A stretch of 64,000 nt of DNA. It comes from M3007 sp035299505. GTDB lineage: Bacteria; Bacteroidota; Bacteroidia; Chitinophagales; Saprospiraceae. The DNA lies in the NCBI GenBank assembly GCA_035299505.1, contig DATGWL010000090.1, positions 1 to 64,000 on the forward strand. The letters are read 5' to 3'. This document shows, piece by piece, positions 1-8,962 of this stretch. Both the position numbers and the translations under genes were made by a program. Each line of letters opens with the position of its first letter. Position 1 is the stretch's first letter. The notes below the pieces were generated by a model. That model saw nothing but the letters and a program-made list of their open reading frames with translations. It did no database searches and was not told the origin of the DNA.

Positions 1-116
1 AAACACTCGCACACTCTAACACTCGCACCCTCAAACCCTCGCACCCTCAAACCCTCGCACACTCAAACACTCGCACACTCGCACACTCAAACACTCTCAA
101 ACTCAAACACTCAAAC
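1..116. repeat. Heptanucleotide tandem repeat tract upstream of hemN
   Basis: The first 116 bases are built almost only from words such as ACTCGCA, ACTCAAA and CCCTCGC, repeating with a 7-base period up to 3 bases before the hemN ATG. No promoter can be separated from the repeat. The same style of 7-base repetition, with a different word, recurs at other intergenic sites in this window. The tract continues off the left edge. Confidence 0.85.
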
Positions 117-1451
117 ATGTCTTTACTCGAAAAATACGATATCCCGGCGCCGCGCTACACGAGTTATCCTACTGTTCCCTATTGGGAAACAGATCAGATG
201 GAGGAGCAGGATTGGATGCGTGAGGTTGTCAGGGTTTTTGAAAAGGATCGCAGGTTGAGCCTGTATATCCATCTGCCGTTTTGCGAAAAATTATGTACAT
301 ATTGCGGCTGCAACAAACATATTACCCGCAACCACGCGGTAGAATCGCCTTATATTCAATCAGTATTGGCGGAGTGGACCATGTATTTGGAACATTTTCC
401 GGAGAAACCGGTGCTAACGGAGTTGCATCTGGGTGGCGGCACGCCTACATTTTTTCATCCGGAGAATCTGAAACATCTGGTTCAGGGGATTTTGGGGACC
501 GTGGAAATAGCGGAAGATCACGAATTTAGCTTTGAAGCTCACCCTGCCAGTACCACACGGGAACATTTGGAAACACTGTACGACCTGGGTTTCCGACGCA
601 TCAGCATTGGTGTACAGGATGTGGATGAGCATATTCTGCGGGTTATTAATCGTTTCCAGACCATTGAAGAAGTCAATTTCGTTACGGAAACGGCCCGGGC
701 TTTGGGCTATCATTCGGTTAATATGGACCTGATTTTTGGACTGCCGTTCCAAAAGCAGGAACATATCATCCATACCATGTCTCATATCTGCCGTTGGATG
801 CCGGATCGGATTGCTTTTTACAGTTATGCGCATGTGCCCTGGCTGAAAAACGGACAGCGGGCTTTTGATGAAAACGATTTGCCGGATACGGTTTCCAAAC
901 GGGCATTATATGAAACCGGCAAACGAATGCTGGAGGAGTTGGGTTATCACGATGTGGGCATGGATCATTTTTCCCTGAGCACCGACGCGTTGTATCAATC
1001 TGCTAAAACTGGTCAGTTACACCGCAATTTTATGGGGTATACCCCTTTGTTTACACCCTTGAGCATTGGGTTGGGGGCTTCTGCCATTGGCGATACCTTT
1101 ACGGCCTTTGCCCAAAATATTAAAACAGTGGCTGAATATGAAGCTGCTGTGGCTGCTGGTCGTTTTCCATTACAGCGTGGCCATTTGCTTACGCAGGAAG
1201 ATCAATGGAACCGTCAGCATATCCTTAACCTCATGTGCCGATACCGGACTGCCTGGTTGATGGAAGATTCGCGGGATCTGATTTTAGCTCGTTTAACAGA
1301 ACCCGTTGCCGATGGGCTGGTGGAAGTAGGGCCAGAGGGAGTAAGGGTGACGGAAAAAGGAAAGGGTTTTTTACGGAATATATGCCTGGCTTTTGATGCG
1401 CGTTATTGGAGCAAGGTGCCCAGTGGCAAGGTATTCAGCCAGGCAGTTTAA
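117..1451 (+). CDS. hemN: Oxygen-independent coproporphyrinogen III oxidase (radical SAM)
   Basis: This 444-residue protein is a typical full-length HemN. It performs the anaerobic oxidative decarboxylation of coproporphyrinogen III to protoporphyrinogen IX in haem synthesis, in the cytoplasm. The radical SAM cysteines are visible as C56-x3-C60-x2-C63 in the segment IHLPFCEKLCTYCGCNK, and C65 gives the extra cysteine that is characteristic of true HemN as opposed to HemW. The N-terminal PAPRYTSYPT motif and the GGGTPTF glycine motif of the family are also present. An O2-independent haem enzyme fits a window rich in haem proteins for low-oxygen respiration (cbb3, cytochromes c). The start is the ATG just after the repeat tract; no ribosome binding site is evident. 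Confidence 0.96.
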   Translation: MSLLEKYDIPAPRYTSYPTVPYWETDQMEEQDWMREVVRVFEKDRRLSLYIHLPFCEKLCTYCGCNKHITRNHAVESPYIQSVLAEWTMYLEHFPEKPVLTELHLGGGTPTFFHPENLKHLVQGILGTVEIAEDHEFSFEAHPASTTREHLETLYDLGFRRISIGVQDVDEHILRVINRFQTIEEVNFVTETARALGYHSVNMDLIFGLPFQKQEHIIHTMSHICRWMPDRIAFYSYAHVPWLKNGQRAFDENDLPDTVSKRALYETGKRMLEELGYHDVGMDHFSLSTDALYQSAKTGQLHRNFMGYTPLFTPLSIGLGASAIGDTFTAFAQNIKTVAEYEAAVAAGRFPLQRGHLLTQEDQWNRQHILNLMCRYRTAWLMEDSRDLILARLTEPVADGLVEVGPEGVRVTEKGKGFLRNICLAFDARYWSKVPSGKVFSQAV

Positions 1452-1461
1452 ACTTACAATC

Positions 1462-1950
1462 ATGTTGATCATTATAGCTGGATTGCCAGGAACCGGGAAG
1501 ACTACCATAGCCAAGGCTCTGGCGGCATTGACCGGGGCTACACACCTCAACAGCGATGTGATCCGCAGTCAGTTGGGGCTAATGGGGCAATACACGGCAG
1601 AGGCTAAACAGCATGTGTATGACGGGTTGTTGGAACGCGCCGGCGCGGCACTGGCTGCAGGCAAAACGGTCATTGTAGACAGCACGTTTTACCAGAAAAG
1701 TATTCGGGAGCCGTTTGAAAAACTGGCAAATGATTGTGGTGTTGCAGTGATATGGGTGGAAATACAGGCTAGTGAACGTACCTTGGAGGATCGCTTGCGC
1801 AAGCCACGGCCAGACAGTGAAGCGGATTTTGCAGTATATGAAAAAATCAGAGATCAGTTTGAGCCATTGCCGGAAGAACGTTTAATCCTGAACAGCGAAA
1901 TGGAAACCCCGGAAAGTGCCGCTAAACGAATTCAGCAATATGTTACATGA
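1462..1950 (+). CDS. P-loop kinase, AAA_33/COG0645 type
   Basis: The protein has 162 residues and begins with a Walker A motif, GLPGTGKTT (residues 7-15). Next comes an NSDVIR segment typical of small-molecule or nucleotide kinases of the AAA_33 group; the substrate is unknown. The ATG at 1462 is preferred because it places the beta strand MLIIIAG directly at the N-terminus; an in-frame start at 1393 would overlap hemN by about 60 bases. The stop overlaps the next gene's start (ATGA), so the two genes are translationally coupled. In many bacteria this domain is the C-terminal half of one protein whose N-terminal half is COG2187; here the halves are separate genes in reversed order. Confidence 0.85.
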   Translation: MLIIIAGLPGTGKTTIAKALAALTGATHLNSDVIRSQLGLMGQYTAEAKQHVYDGLLERAGAALAAGKTVIVDSTFYQKSIREPFEKLANDCGVAVIWVEIQASERTLEDRLRKPRPDSEADFAVYEKIRDQFEPLPEERLILNSEMETPESAAKRIQQYVT

Positions 1951-2951
1951 ATAAAGAGATCGTACACGAGTTGGTAAATCAGGGCCTCTTCCCGGGGCCA
2001 GCCACGAGTGTGTCTCTGATGGAAACCCATATTTCCTGGGTTGTTTTGACTGAACAATATGCCTTTAAGCTTAAAAAACCTGTTCAGTTTGACTTTCTGG
2101 ATTTCAGCACCCTTGCCCAGCGCAAATATTTTTGTGAGGAGGAATTTCGCCTGAACAGTCGGCTGGCGCCGCAGATGTATATTGGTGTGGTTCCTGTTAC
2201 AGAAAAAGGTATAGGCTCAAGTGAAGGAACATTGCTCGATTATGCAGTACAAATGCATCGGATGGACAACCAGTTTGAGATGGATAAAATGCTGCTGGAA
2301 GGGAGAGTGACAGAGCAGCATATGACAGAGCTTGCCCAATTGCTGGCTGCATTTCATAAAAATCACAGGCTACCTGCTGACCATGCCTACCTGCCGGAAG
2401 CCGATATTCATGATTTTGCCGACCTCTTTGCCTTTAAGGAAGATTTGTTTGCCATCTTATGTCCGGATGCTGCACACTTATTGCATTCCTGGGAAAAAGC
2501 GGTTCCTGCATTTCTTGAAGCACAGACACCACATCAGGCGCATCGCTTAACCAATGGTTTTTGGGTTGACGGGCATGGTGATTTACATTCCAGAAACATC
2601 TTTTTACCACCTGAAAAGACTCCGGTGGTGTTTGATTGTCTTGAGTTCAATCCGCATTTGCGCCAAACAGATGTGCTCAATGAGCTGGCTTTTTTGTGTA
2701 TGGATCTTGAGTTTTATGCACGTGAGGATCTGGCAGAAGTTTTTTTAACAACATATGTTCGGGAGTGGACTTGTTTTGAAAGGTTGGAAGATGACTTACT
2801 GTTCACGTATTTTAAAGCGTACCGGGCCAATGTCAGGCTAAAAGTGGCGCTGTTAGGTTTGAGACAGCATGCCGATGAAGAACTGGTGAAGGCAGCAAGA
2901 TCCTATTGGGCCTTGCTGCGGCGTTATATGCTGGATTTGGTTGGTTTTTGA
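1947..2951 (+). CDS. Aminoglycoside-phosphotransferase-like kinase, COG2187 family
   Basis: The 334-residue protein shows the catalytic loop of the APH/choline kinase fold, GHGDLHSRNIF near residue 209. A metal-binding segment, VVFDCLEFN, follows about 20 residues later, with FDCLEF replacing the usual IDxE pattern. This pairing is typical of COG2187, whose substrate has not been established; antibiotic modification should not be assumed. The gene overlaps the preceding P-loop kinase by 4 bases, supporting a single functional unit. An alternative view is that it is the kinase domain of a two-subunit enzyme whose homologues are single fused chains. No signal peptide or membrane segment is present, so it should be cytoplasmic. 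Confidence 0.82.
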   Translation: MNKEIVHELVNQGLFPGPATSVSLMETHISWVVLTEQYAFKLKKPVQFDFLDFSTLAQRKYFCEEEFRLNSRLAPQMYIGVVPVTEKGIGSSEGTLLDYAVQMHRMDNQFEMDKMLLEGRVTEQHMTELAQLLAAFHKNHRLPADHAYLPEADIHDFADLFAFKEDLFAILCPDAAHLLHSWEKAVPAFLEAQTPHQAHRLTNGFWVDGHGDLHSRNIFLPPEKTPVVFDCLEFNPHLRQTDVLNELAFLCMDLEFYAREDLAEVFLTTYVREWTCFERLEDDLLFTYFKAYRANVRLKVALLGLRQHADEELVKAARSYWALLRRYMLDLVGF

Positions 2952-2984
2952 TCTGACCCGGGTGACTACAATTGGCACGTGGCA

Positions 2985-2996
2985 TGACTTTCGTCA
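2985..2996. promoter_or_regulatory. FNR/CRP-like palindrome upstream of the OsmC gene
   Basis: TGACTTTCGTCA matches TGAY-N4-RTCA. Its centre is about 30 bases before GACCTTTA (3021-3028), a degenerate form of the TAnnTTTG element, which would place the site near -41 for the OsmC gene starting at 3063. Confidence 0.5.
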
Positions 2997-3062
2997 TCAA
3001 ATACATAAGAGCATCCGGCCGACCTTTACACCAGAAATCAAAAAACCTGATAAAGCGTGATT

Positions 3063-3512
3063 ATGGAAAACAATGCAGTTCAGTTTGATTACAGAGTGAA
3101 AGCGGTGCAGAAGGAAAACCGGATTTCCACTATTACTGCTGCAGAGGTTGAGACACCTGTGGAATGTGCCACACCTCCGGAATTTCCACATGGAATTGCA
3201 GGAGTTTGGTCGCCGGAAACCTTCTTTTTGGCAGCTGTAGCAGGTTGTTTTGTAAATACCTATCAGGCTTTAGCCGATCGGTTTAAGATGCAGCCGGTTT
3301 CCATAGAATGTGAAGCAAGTGGCACGGTGGCGCTGGTAGATGGCAAGTATAAATTTACCGGTGTAATGCTGAATCCGATGATCACGGTGGCCAGTTATGA
3401 GGATGAAGCCAAAGCATTGACCATTATTGAAAAAGCGCACAAGTACTGTCTGATATCCAACTCGATCAATTGTCCAGTATCCGTTTCTGAAAACGTGATG
3501 GTACTGGTATAA
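3063..3512 (+). CDS. OsmC/Ohr family thiol peroxidase
   Basis: This 149-residue protein fits the OsmC/Ohr fold. The two reactive cysteines of the family are visible at Cys62 (LAAVAGCFVNTYQAL) and Cys129 (KYCLISNS). OsmC-type proteins reduce organic or fatty-acid hydroperoxides using a cysteine pair recycled by lipoyl or thiol proteins. A further Cys137 (INCPV) follows. Whether it is Ohr, OsmC or a general OsmC-like protein cannot be settled here. The ATG at 3063 is chosen over a GTG two codons upstream. A TGAC-N4-GTCA palindrome upstream suggests control by the same type of regulator as the nos and cbb3 operons. Confidence 0.85.
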   Translation: MENNAVQFDYRVKAVQKENRISTITAAEVETPVECATPPEFPHGIAGVWSPETFFLAAVAGCFVNTYQALADRFKMQPVSIECEASGTVALVDGKYKFTGVMLNPMITVASYEDEAKALTIIEKAHKYCLISNSINCPVSVSENVMVLV

Positions 3513-3554
3513 GATACAGCGTTTATGTAGTTTTTAGATCCATCCATTTCATTT

Positions 3555-3586
3555 CCAGGCTCGCAGGGTTGTCCTGCGAGGCCTGG
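3555..3586. other. Hairpin-forming palindrome downstream of the OsmC gene
   Basis: CCAGGCTCGCAGG and CCTGCGAGGCCTGG form arms with a single bulged G and a loop of about 4 bases. There is no U tract directly after the right arm, so it is not a classical terminator. It could serve as a 3' end or mRNA-stability element. Confidence 0.5.
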
Positions 3587-3670
3587 GAATGGGTGGGAAC
3601 CTTCTCCGAAGGCCTGCAGGCAATTGTGTTTGCGGGCATTCTTTTTTTTGCCAAAACCCAATTTCCTCCC

Positions 3671-4450
3671 ATGCGATTACTGTTTCTTTTTGGGCTAATG
3701 TGCACTGGTATAACCATGCTCCATGGTCAATTTGTTTGTTTTTCAGATTCTACTACCATTTACACCTTCGAAGGTACCCGTGTGCCACCAATGGTAGGGG
3801 AGGCCAGTTTTTCCTACGGGTCTTACAGGGTTATCGTGGGCGGGAAGTTTCTGGACACCAATCATCCGGAAGATGAAGCCATTTACAACTGCGATATGCT
3901 GGTGTTGGATCATGCATTGCAGAAAACGTATGTGTTGCCATTGAGTTATTTCCCACCTTTTATAGACGATCAGTTTGCGGGCATGAATTATGCCTACACT
4001 ATGGAAAATGATACTGCATATATACTGGGCGGTTTTGGATTTGACCTGGCTAAAGGGTATCAAACAACCTTTCCAACCTTTACCATTTTTCCGGTAAAAA
4101 CCTTGATAGACAGTGTTTTGCAGATGAAGGATTACCTGGGGCTCTTTCAGGTAGTGGAAGACGATAAACGACTGGCCATAACGGAGGGTACGTTGGTAAA
4201 AATTGGCGATTACTTTCTGGTATACAACGGGAGAGAAATTACCCCAATAGAAGACGAATATACGGATTGCCTGATGGTAAATGAATGGGATTTTCGGGGG
4301 CAATTGCGCAAGTTTACCTTGAAAAAAACAGAGGGCTATCTGGAAGTGGATGAGTATCAGATATGCAATACCTCCAAGGTATTTTACCAGTGCATGCCTG
4401 ATACCTGGAAAAAAGCGCCGGCCAGGGTGTATGAACTGGATAAGCAGTAA
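3671..4450 (+). CDS. Secreted protein of unknown function, possible Kelch-like repeats
   Basis: I do not recognise this 259-residue protein. The start at 3671 gives a good Sec signal peptide (MRLLFLFGLMCTGITMLHGQ); an upstream in-frame start would add 34 residues that include intergenic palindrome sequence. The mature part is rich in aromatic residues and beta strands. It holds segments such as YRVIVGGKF and TAYILGGFGF, spaced like the GG-containing strands of Kelch beta-propeller repeats, but too few are visible for a confident assignment. No lipobox or T9SS tail is present, so periplasmic location is most likely. It stands alone between the OsmC gene and a GH20 gene on the same strand. Confidence 0.6.
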   Translation: MRLLFLFGLMCTGITMLHGQFVCFSDSTTIYTFEGTRVPPMVGEASFSYGSYRVIVGGKFLDTNHPEDEAIYNCDMLVLDHALQKTYVLPLSYFPPFIDDQFAGMNYAYTMENDTAYILGGFGFDLAKGYQTTFPTFTIFPVKTLIDSVLQMKDYLGLFQVVEDDKRLAITEGTLVKIGDYFLVYNGREITPIEDEYTDCLMVNEWDFRGQLRKFTLKKTEGYLEVDEYQICNTSKVFYQCMPDTWKKAPARVYELDKQ

Positions 4451-4516
4451 AAAACGGGGCTAAAAGGGCCAAATCGGTATGGCTTTAACCATAACTTGAT
4501 CCAATTCCCGTTTTTT
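4449..4516 (+). terminator. Candidate terminator after the secreted unknown
   Basis: AAAAAACGGG at 4449-4458 pairs with CCCGTTTTTT at 4507-4516, around a 48-base interior with additional weak pairing. The right arm ends in a T run. The long loop makes this a moderate candidate only. Confidence 0.4.
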
Positions 4517-4555
4517 GTTCAATTTAGCCGCCTGAATCAGTCTCAATCCTCCTTC

Positions 4556-7117
4556 ATGCGGATACTTACCCTGCTCTTTTTACTGCTCTCCGGAGCTGTT
4601 TTTGCCCAAAAACAAGACCGTTTTCCTGCTGAATCTCTGCAGATTACCTGGGAACTCGTTACCAACCAATACGAAAAATCTGGTCAGCATCTGGCGCGTT
4701 TTACCCTGCTAAACACCCACGCCAAAATGGCCTTCCCGGCCAAAGGCTGGACCATTTATTATAACGGCAACCGCGATGTGGCAGGTGTCCTGTCAGGAAG
4801 CGGTTTGGAAACCGGACGTATTCACGGCGATTTGTTCCGCCTGGCTCCCGGACCCGATTTCAAAGGGCTGGCGCCAGGTAAAAGTCTGGTGGCCGATTGT
4901 GTGGGCGATGCCTGGATTTTCAATATTTCGGATGCGCCGAGCGGCTATTATCTCGTTTGGGAGGATACGCCAACTGTTTCGCATGCGCTCACGCAGGTGA
5001 GTGCAAAACCTCCGGCTACCCTGGCTGATTTTAAACGCAGTGCTGATGGCCCGGAGGATCAGATGACTCCGGAACGTGTTTTTGCCCAAAATGCAAAAAT
5101 TACGGATATCCCTGCGCAACAATTGCCCCTTGTGTTCCCTACGCCGGCATCTTACACTGCCAAACCGGGTTTTTTCAAACTGGATGGGTTATTGGCCATT
5201 GCTGCAGAGCCTGAATTCCAGCAGGAGGCAGTTTACCTATCCGGCGAGTTTAGGATGTTTTTAGGCCGGGCCTTGCCGCTGGATCCAACCAACCCCAAAA
5301 GCATCCGGTTAAGAAAAGATGCATCGCTTCCTGATGAGGCTTACCGCCTGGAGATTAATGCTGATCATGTCAACATAGTGGCGGCAGGATCAAAGGGCAT
5401 TTTTTATGGTATTCAGTCGCTGAAACAGATGTTGCCCCTGGAGGCCTGGAATTCGCCGGTTTCCATCATAACTATACCCTGTGCGGAAGTTCGGGATCAA
5501 CCCAGGTTTGGCTACAGAGGAGTACACATGGATGTTGCGCGCAATTTTCAGCGCAAAGAGCAGGTGCTGCGCATGCTCAACTGGATGGCCTTGTACAAGC
5601 TCAATACCCTTCATTTCCATTTTTCCGATGATGAGGCCTGGCGAATAGAAATTCCCGGGCTGCCGGAACTGACCTCTCTGGGTGCAACCCGAGGGCATAC
5701 CCTGGACAGTAAAGAGCATCTGCCGGCTACATACGGTTCAGGAGGAGATGTACGCAACCCGCAAAGCGGCTATTATACCCGGGAAGATTACCTGGATATT
5801 TTGCGGCATGCTAAAAAATTACACATAGAGGTGATTCCGGAGATTGAAACACCTGGCCATGCACGTGCTGCCATCAAATCTATGGAGGCCCGTTACCGCA
5901 GGTTAATGGCAGCTGGCAGGACATCGGAGGCGCAGGAATACCGACTGGCAGATCCGGAGGATCATTCGAAATACCTTACGGCACAGTATTATACAGATAA
6001 TGTAATGTGTGTGGCATTGCCCTCTGTGTACCGCTTTTTGGAAACAACCGTGGATGCCTTGATGTCTATGCACCGGGATGCAGGAATGCCTTTGAAAACT
6101 ATTCATATGGGGGGCGATGAAGTGCCGGTGGGCGTGTGGGAGCAATCGCCGGCGTGTCAGGCCCTTTTACAAAAACTGCCACGGAATGAGTATCGGGGAA
6201 TACCGGACTTGTGGCAGTATTATTGGAAAAATGTGCACGAAATGCTACAAAAACGTGGGTTGTTTGTGTCGGGCTGGGAAGAAATAGGCATGCGGGAAAC
6301 CATGCTGGATGGTCAGCGTAAAATGATGGTTAATCCGGGGTTTGCCAATGCTCATTTTCGTACGTATGTGTGGAATACCGTAATAGGCTGGGGATCCGAA
6401 GATTTGCCATACCGCCTGGCCAATGGCGGGTATGAAGTGGTTTTGTGTCCGGTGTCCAACCTGTATTTTGATCTGGCCTATGAGAAAGATTTTGCGGAGC
6501 CAGGCTATTACTGGGGAGGTTTTGTGGATGTAGACAAGCCGTTTTATTTCATACCCTTTGATTATCTGAAGAATACCAAAGTGGATCGCTTTGGCAATCC
6601 TGTTTCGCCGGAAGTATTGCAGGGCAAAGACCGGCTGACAGATTACGGTAAAACAAACATTGTGGGCATACAGGGGCATTTATGGAGTGAAAACATTCGT
6701 ACCCCCGAGATGCTGGAGTATCTGGCTTTTCCAAAGATACTGGGCTTGGCAGAACGAGCCTGGGCGCAGGATCCGGATTGGGCACGTGAAAAAGACCCGG
6801 ATAAGGCGGAACAATTGTATCAAAACGCCTGGAATGTGTTTGTCAACGTGCTGGGTAAACGGGAACTACCGAGGCTGGCAGGTTACCAGGGTGGGGCCCG
6901 TTTTCGCATACCTACGGTTGGCGCAAGGGTAACTCAGGGCAAGGTAGAGGCCAATGTGATGTTCCCCGGATTGGATATACGATATACTACGGATGGCACT
7001 GAACCGACGCCTACCAGTATGAAATATCAGGAACCACTGGAACAAAAGGGCCGGATAAAATTCCGTGCCTTCGATCAGAAGGGCAGGGGAGGGCGTACCA
7101 TTGAGGTAGAGAATTAA
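4556..7117 (+). CDS. Beta-N-acetylhexosaminidase, glycoside hydrolase family 20, secreted
   Basis: The 853-residue protein has a Sec signal peptide (MRILTLLFLLLSGAVFAQ). Next come an N-terminal CHB_HEX carbohydrate-binding region with WTIYYNGNRDV, a GH20b domain, and the GH20 catalytic barrel. The catalytic pair is Asp521-Glu522 in HMGGDEVP. HFHFSDDEAWRIEI is the typical beta-strand 2 segment. The C-terminus (IRYTTDGTEPTP) matches the CHB_HEX_C-type beta-sandwich found in chitobiases. It should release terminal GlcNAc or GalNAc from chito-oligosaccharides or glycans in the periplasm or outside the cell. The ATG at 4556 is chosen because it opens the signal peptide; an upstream TTG is unlikely. 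Confidence 0.94.
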   Translation: MRILTLLFLLLSGAVFAQKQDRFPAESLQITWELVTNQYEKSGQHLARFTLLNTHAKMAFPAKGWTIYYNGNRDVAGVLSGSGLETGRIHGDLFRLAPGPDFKGLAPGKSLVADCVGDAWIFNISDAPSGYYLVWEDTPTVSHALTQVSAKPPATLADFKRSADGPEDQMTPERVFAQNAKITDIPAQQLPLVFPTPASYTAKPGFFKLDGLLAIAAEPEFQQEAVYLSGEFRMFLGRALPLDPTNPKSIRLRKDASLPDEAYRLEINADHVNIVAAGSKGIFYGIQSLKQMLPLEAWNSPVSIITIPCAEVRDQPRFGYRGVHMDVARNFQRKEQVLRMLNWMALYKLNTLHFHFSDDEAWRIEIPGLPELTSLGATRGHTLDSKEHLPATYGSGGDVRNPQSGYYTREDYLDILRHAKKLHIEVIPEIETPGHARAAIKSMEARYRRLMAAGRTSEAQEYRLADPEDHSKYLTAQYYTDNVMCVALPSVYRFLETTVDALMSMHRDAGMPLKTIHMGGDEVPVGVWEQSPACQALLQKLPRNEYRGIPDLWQYYWKNVHEMLQKRGLFVSGWEEIGMRETMLDGQRKMMVNPGFANAHFRTYVWNTVIGWGSEDLPYRLANGGYEVVLCPVSNLYFDLAYEKDFAEPGYYWGGFVDVDKPFYFIPFDYLKNTKVDRFGNPVSPEVLQGKDRLTDYGKTNIVGIQGHLWSENIRTPEMLEYLAFPKILGLAERAWAQDPDWAREKDPDKAEQLYQNAWNVFVNVLGKRELPRLAGYQGGARFRIPTVGARVTQGKVEANVMFPGLDIRYTTDGTEPTPTSMKYQEPLEQKGRIKFRAFDQKGRGGRTIEVEN

Positions 7118-7142
7118 TACTTGCAATACCGTTCAAAGTGGG

Positions 7143-7150
7143 TAGTTTTG
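7143..7150 (+). promoter_or_regulatory. TAnnTTTG -7 element for the CorA gene
   Basis: TAGTTTTG lies 26 bases before the corA ATG at 7169 and matches the Bacteroidota primary sigma -7 consensus. Confidence 0.5.
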
Positions 7151-7168
7151 CCCAATAATCCGCCCTTT

Positions 7169-8053
7169 ATGGCATCTACGATCCGACAGAAAGAATTTGC
7201 GCATTTTAAGTGGATTGACGTTTGTCAGCCCACGCAATATGATCTTTCCCAGCTGGCACAGGAATACGATCTGGACTATTATCAGGTACGCGACAGCCTG
7301 GAGCCCGGGCATTTGCCTAAAGTAGAACATATGTCCAGGTATCAGTTTTTAATCCTGCGGGCTTATACTGCCAGCCCGGAAGATCGGGTAACGAACGTTA
7401 ATGAGCTTTCCAATAAAATTGCCTTTTTCTTCAACGAGCACAAGGTGATTACAGTACACCGTGCGGACTTCACCTTTTTGGAGGAGGTAAATTTGCATTG
7501 TGCTTTCGCGGAAGAACTGGTGCTGGAAATTATCCGGAAAATGCTGGATACCTTCCTGCCGCCCGCGGAATTACTGGGCAGGGAAATAGATGAGTTTGAG
7601 CAAACCATTTTCATCAAGGATTACACCCGCATATCACTGGAGGACTTATATTATCTGAAAACAGAGGCCAGGGTAGCTAAAAAAATCCTACAAATCACGC
7701 AAACCGTGGTCAATCAGGTAGATGTGCAGGAACGCTCCCGCTCTTCGATGCAAGATATTAGGGATCAGCTACTTAGCCTGATACTGGTGTATGATGAAAT
7801 GACAGACGACGCCACCAGTTTGCTCAATACCTACCTTTCTGTGAATGCTCAGAAGAGTAATGATGTGATGCGATTGTTGACAGTGTTTTCTGCCTTTTTC
7901 CTGCCCCTTACCTTCATTGCGGGCATTTACGGGATGAATTTCGATATCATGCCTGAATTGCGGCATCCTTATGGTTATTTCATTACCCTGGGTTGTATGC
8001 TGGTGATGTCGCTGGTTATCTACTCCTGGTTCCGGAGAAAGCATATTATGTGA
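7169..8053 (+). CDS. corA: CorA-type magnesium/divalent cation transporter
   Basis: The 294-residue protein ends in two transmembrane helices joined by the signature YGMNFDIMPEL (Gly255-Met256-Asn257), which forms the ion-selectivity loop of CorA channels. The long N-terminal part (about 230 residues, rich in charged helices) is the cytoplasmic funnel domain. It is expected to sit in the inner membrane as a homopentamer importing Mg2+ and possibly Co2+ or Ni2+. The ATG at 7169 follows a TAGTTTTG promoter element; an upstream TTG at 7121 would overlap it. Its stop faces the end of nosY across a repeat-type hairpin. Confidence 0.93.
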   Translation: MASTIRQKEFAHFKWIDVCQPTQYDLSQLAQEYDLDYYQVRDSLEPGHLPKVEHMSRYQFLILRAYTASPEDRVTNVNELSNKIAFFFNEHKVITVHRADFTFLEEVNLHCAFAEELVLEIIRKMLDTFLPPAELLGREIDEFEQTIFIKDYTRISLEDLYYLKTEARVAKKILQITQTVVNQVDVQERSRSSMQDIRDQLLSLILVYDEMTDDATSLLNTYLSVNAQKSNDVMRLLTVFSAFFLPLTFIAGIYGMNFDIMPELRHPYGYFITLGCMLVMSLVIYSWFRRKHIM

Positions 8054-8162
8054 CGTTGGACTATTGGACGTTGGACTTAAACTTTTGGATATTGGGCATG
8101 TATGAACAGTGTTATAACGCGGCTGCTCATCAATCAAGTCCAACGTTTAATAGTCAAACGTC
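8052..8162. repeat. Imperfect inverted repeat built from GTTGGAC-like heptamers
   Basis: The left arm 8052-8078 contains GACGTTGGACTATTGGACGT and pairs imperfectly with the right arm 8136-8162 (AAGTCCAACGT is perfect, the rest has about three mismatches). It separates the convergent corA and nosY genes and may act as a bidirectional 3' end. The same GTTGGAC-like words recur at 9690-9800 on the other side of nosFY. Confidence 0.65.
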
Positions 8163-8166
8163 CAGA

Positions 8167-8934
8167 CTACAAGTCTTTTCTTCGGAAGACGCGAACAGCC
8201 ATGAGTATAGGTATTAGGGCCCATGCGGATAATACCAGGGCTGCAAAGGCGATACCCCAACCGGTACCTAAAAATTCTCTGAAAAGCGCCCCGGTATATC
8301 CCATCAGGGCGGAAATATCCATTTGCAATAAAACCACTACTCTGCCTAAATCAACAGGATTCAGCGCGATAAAAGCCAACATAGCTTTTTCCAGAGGATA
8401 ATCTGCAAAACTAAACATCAGGAAAAGCACCAGGGCATCGTACAATAGGGCAAAATAAAACCAAAGTAAAAGTGCCACACCTATGCCACGGGCTTTATCG
8501 CGGGTTAACACGGAGGCAAGGAGGGCAATGGCCACAAAACTTACCGATAAGGCAACAGCAACCAAAATGAGGGTAATGCCTGTGGCATTTGGGGCAAAGA
8601 GCATAACCGGGATGCCAATGCCTATCAACACAGCCAGGGTGAGAGCGCCTGCGAGTCCCAAAAATTCGCTCCAGATCAGTACACTTCTCCGAATGGGTTG
8701 TGCAGCCAGCAGTTCAATGAACTCTGTGGCATTGTAAAAATGAATGGTGGAAAAAATAATGCTTACCAAAGGTGTTACAATCAGGACTATGTTGAGCAGG
8801 CTGACCATTCCTTTGGTGGCCTCACCGCTCAGATTGAATAATCCAAATGAAACGGCCAGCAGAAACAAGGTGTACCCAATGACCATCCTGTTTTGCAGGA
8901 TATCGTACAGGACATATTTGACAATGCGGAACAT
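8167..8934 (-). CDS. nosY: Nitrous oxide reductase maturation ABC permease NosY
   Basis: The 255-residue protein has about six hydrophobic segments and the ABC-2 permease layout. The N-terminus MFRIVKYVLYDILQNR is followed by a helix, and a conserved segment reads LAAQPIRRSVLIWSEFLG. NosY is the membrane subunit of the NosDFY complex, which supports sulfur delivery and CuZ cluster assembly in NosZ. It lies 28 bases after nosF and is the last gene of the nos operon. Its end faces corA across an inverted repeat. Identification rests on fold type plus position next to nosF and nosD. Confidence 0.88.
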   Translation of the reverse strand: MFRIVKYVLYDILQNRMVIGYTLFLLAVSFGLFNLSGEATKGMVSLLNIVLIVTPLVSIIFSTIHFYNATEFIELLAAQPIRRSVLIWSEFLGLAGALTLAVLIGIGIPVMLFAPNATGITLILVAVALSVSFVAIALLASVLTRDKARGIGVALLLWFYFALLYDALVLFLMFSFADYPLEKAMLAFIALNPVDLGRVVVLLQMDISALMGYTGALFREFLGTGWGIAFAALVLSAWALIPILMAVRVFRRKDL

Positions 8935-8962
8935 GGGTGTAAGGGATAAAAGTGAGCTGGTT

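Noticed and set aside
1..116. Possible CRISPR or origin iterons at the left edge
   Set aside because: The period is 7 bases, without spacers, and no replication gene is nearby.
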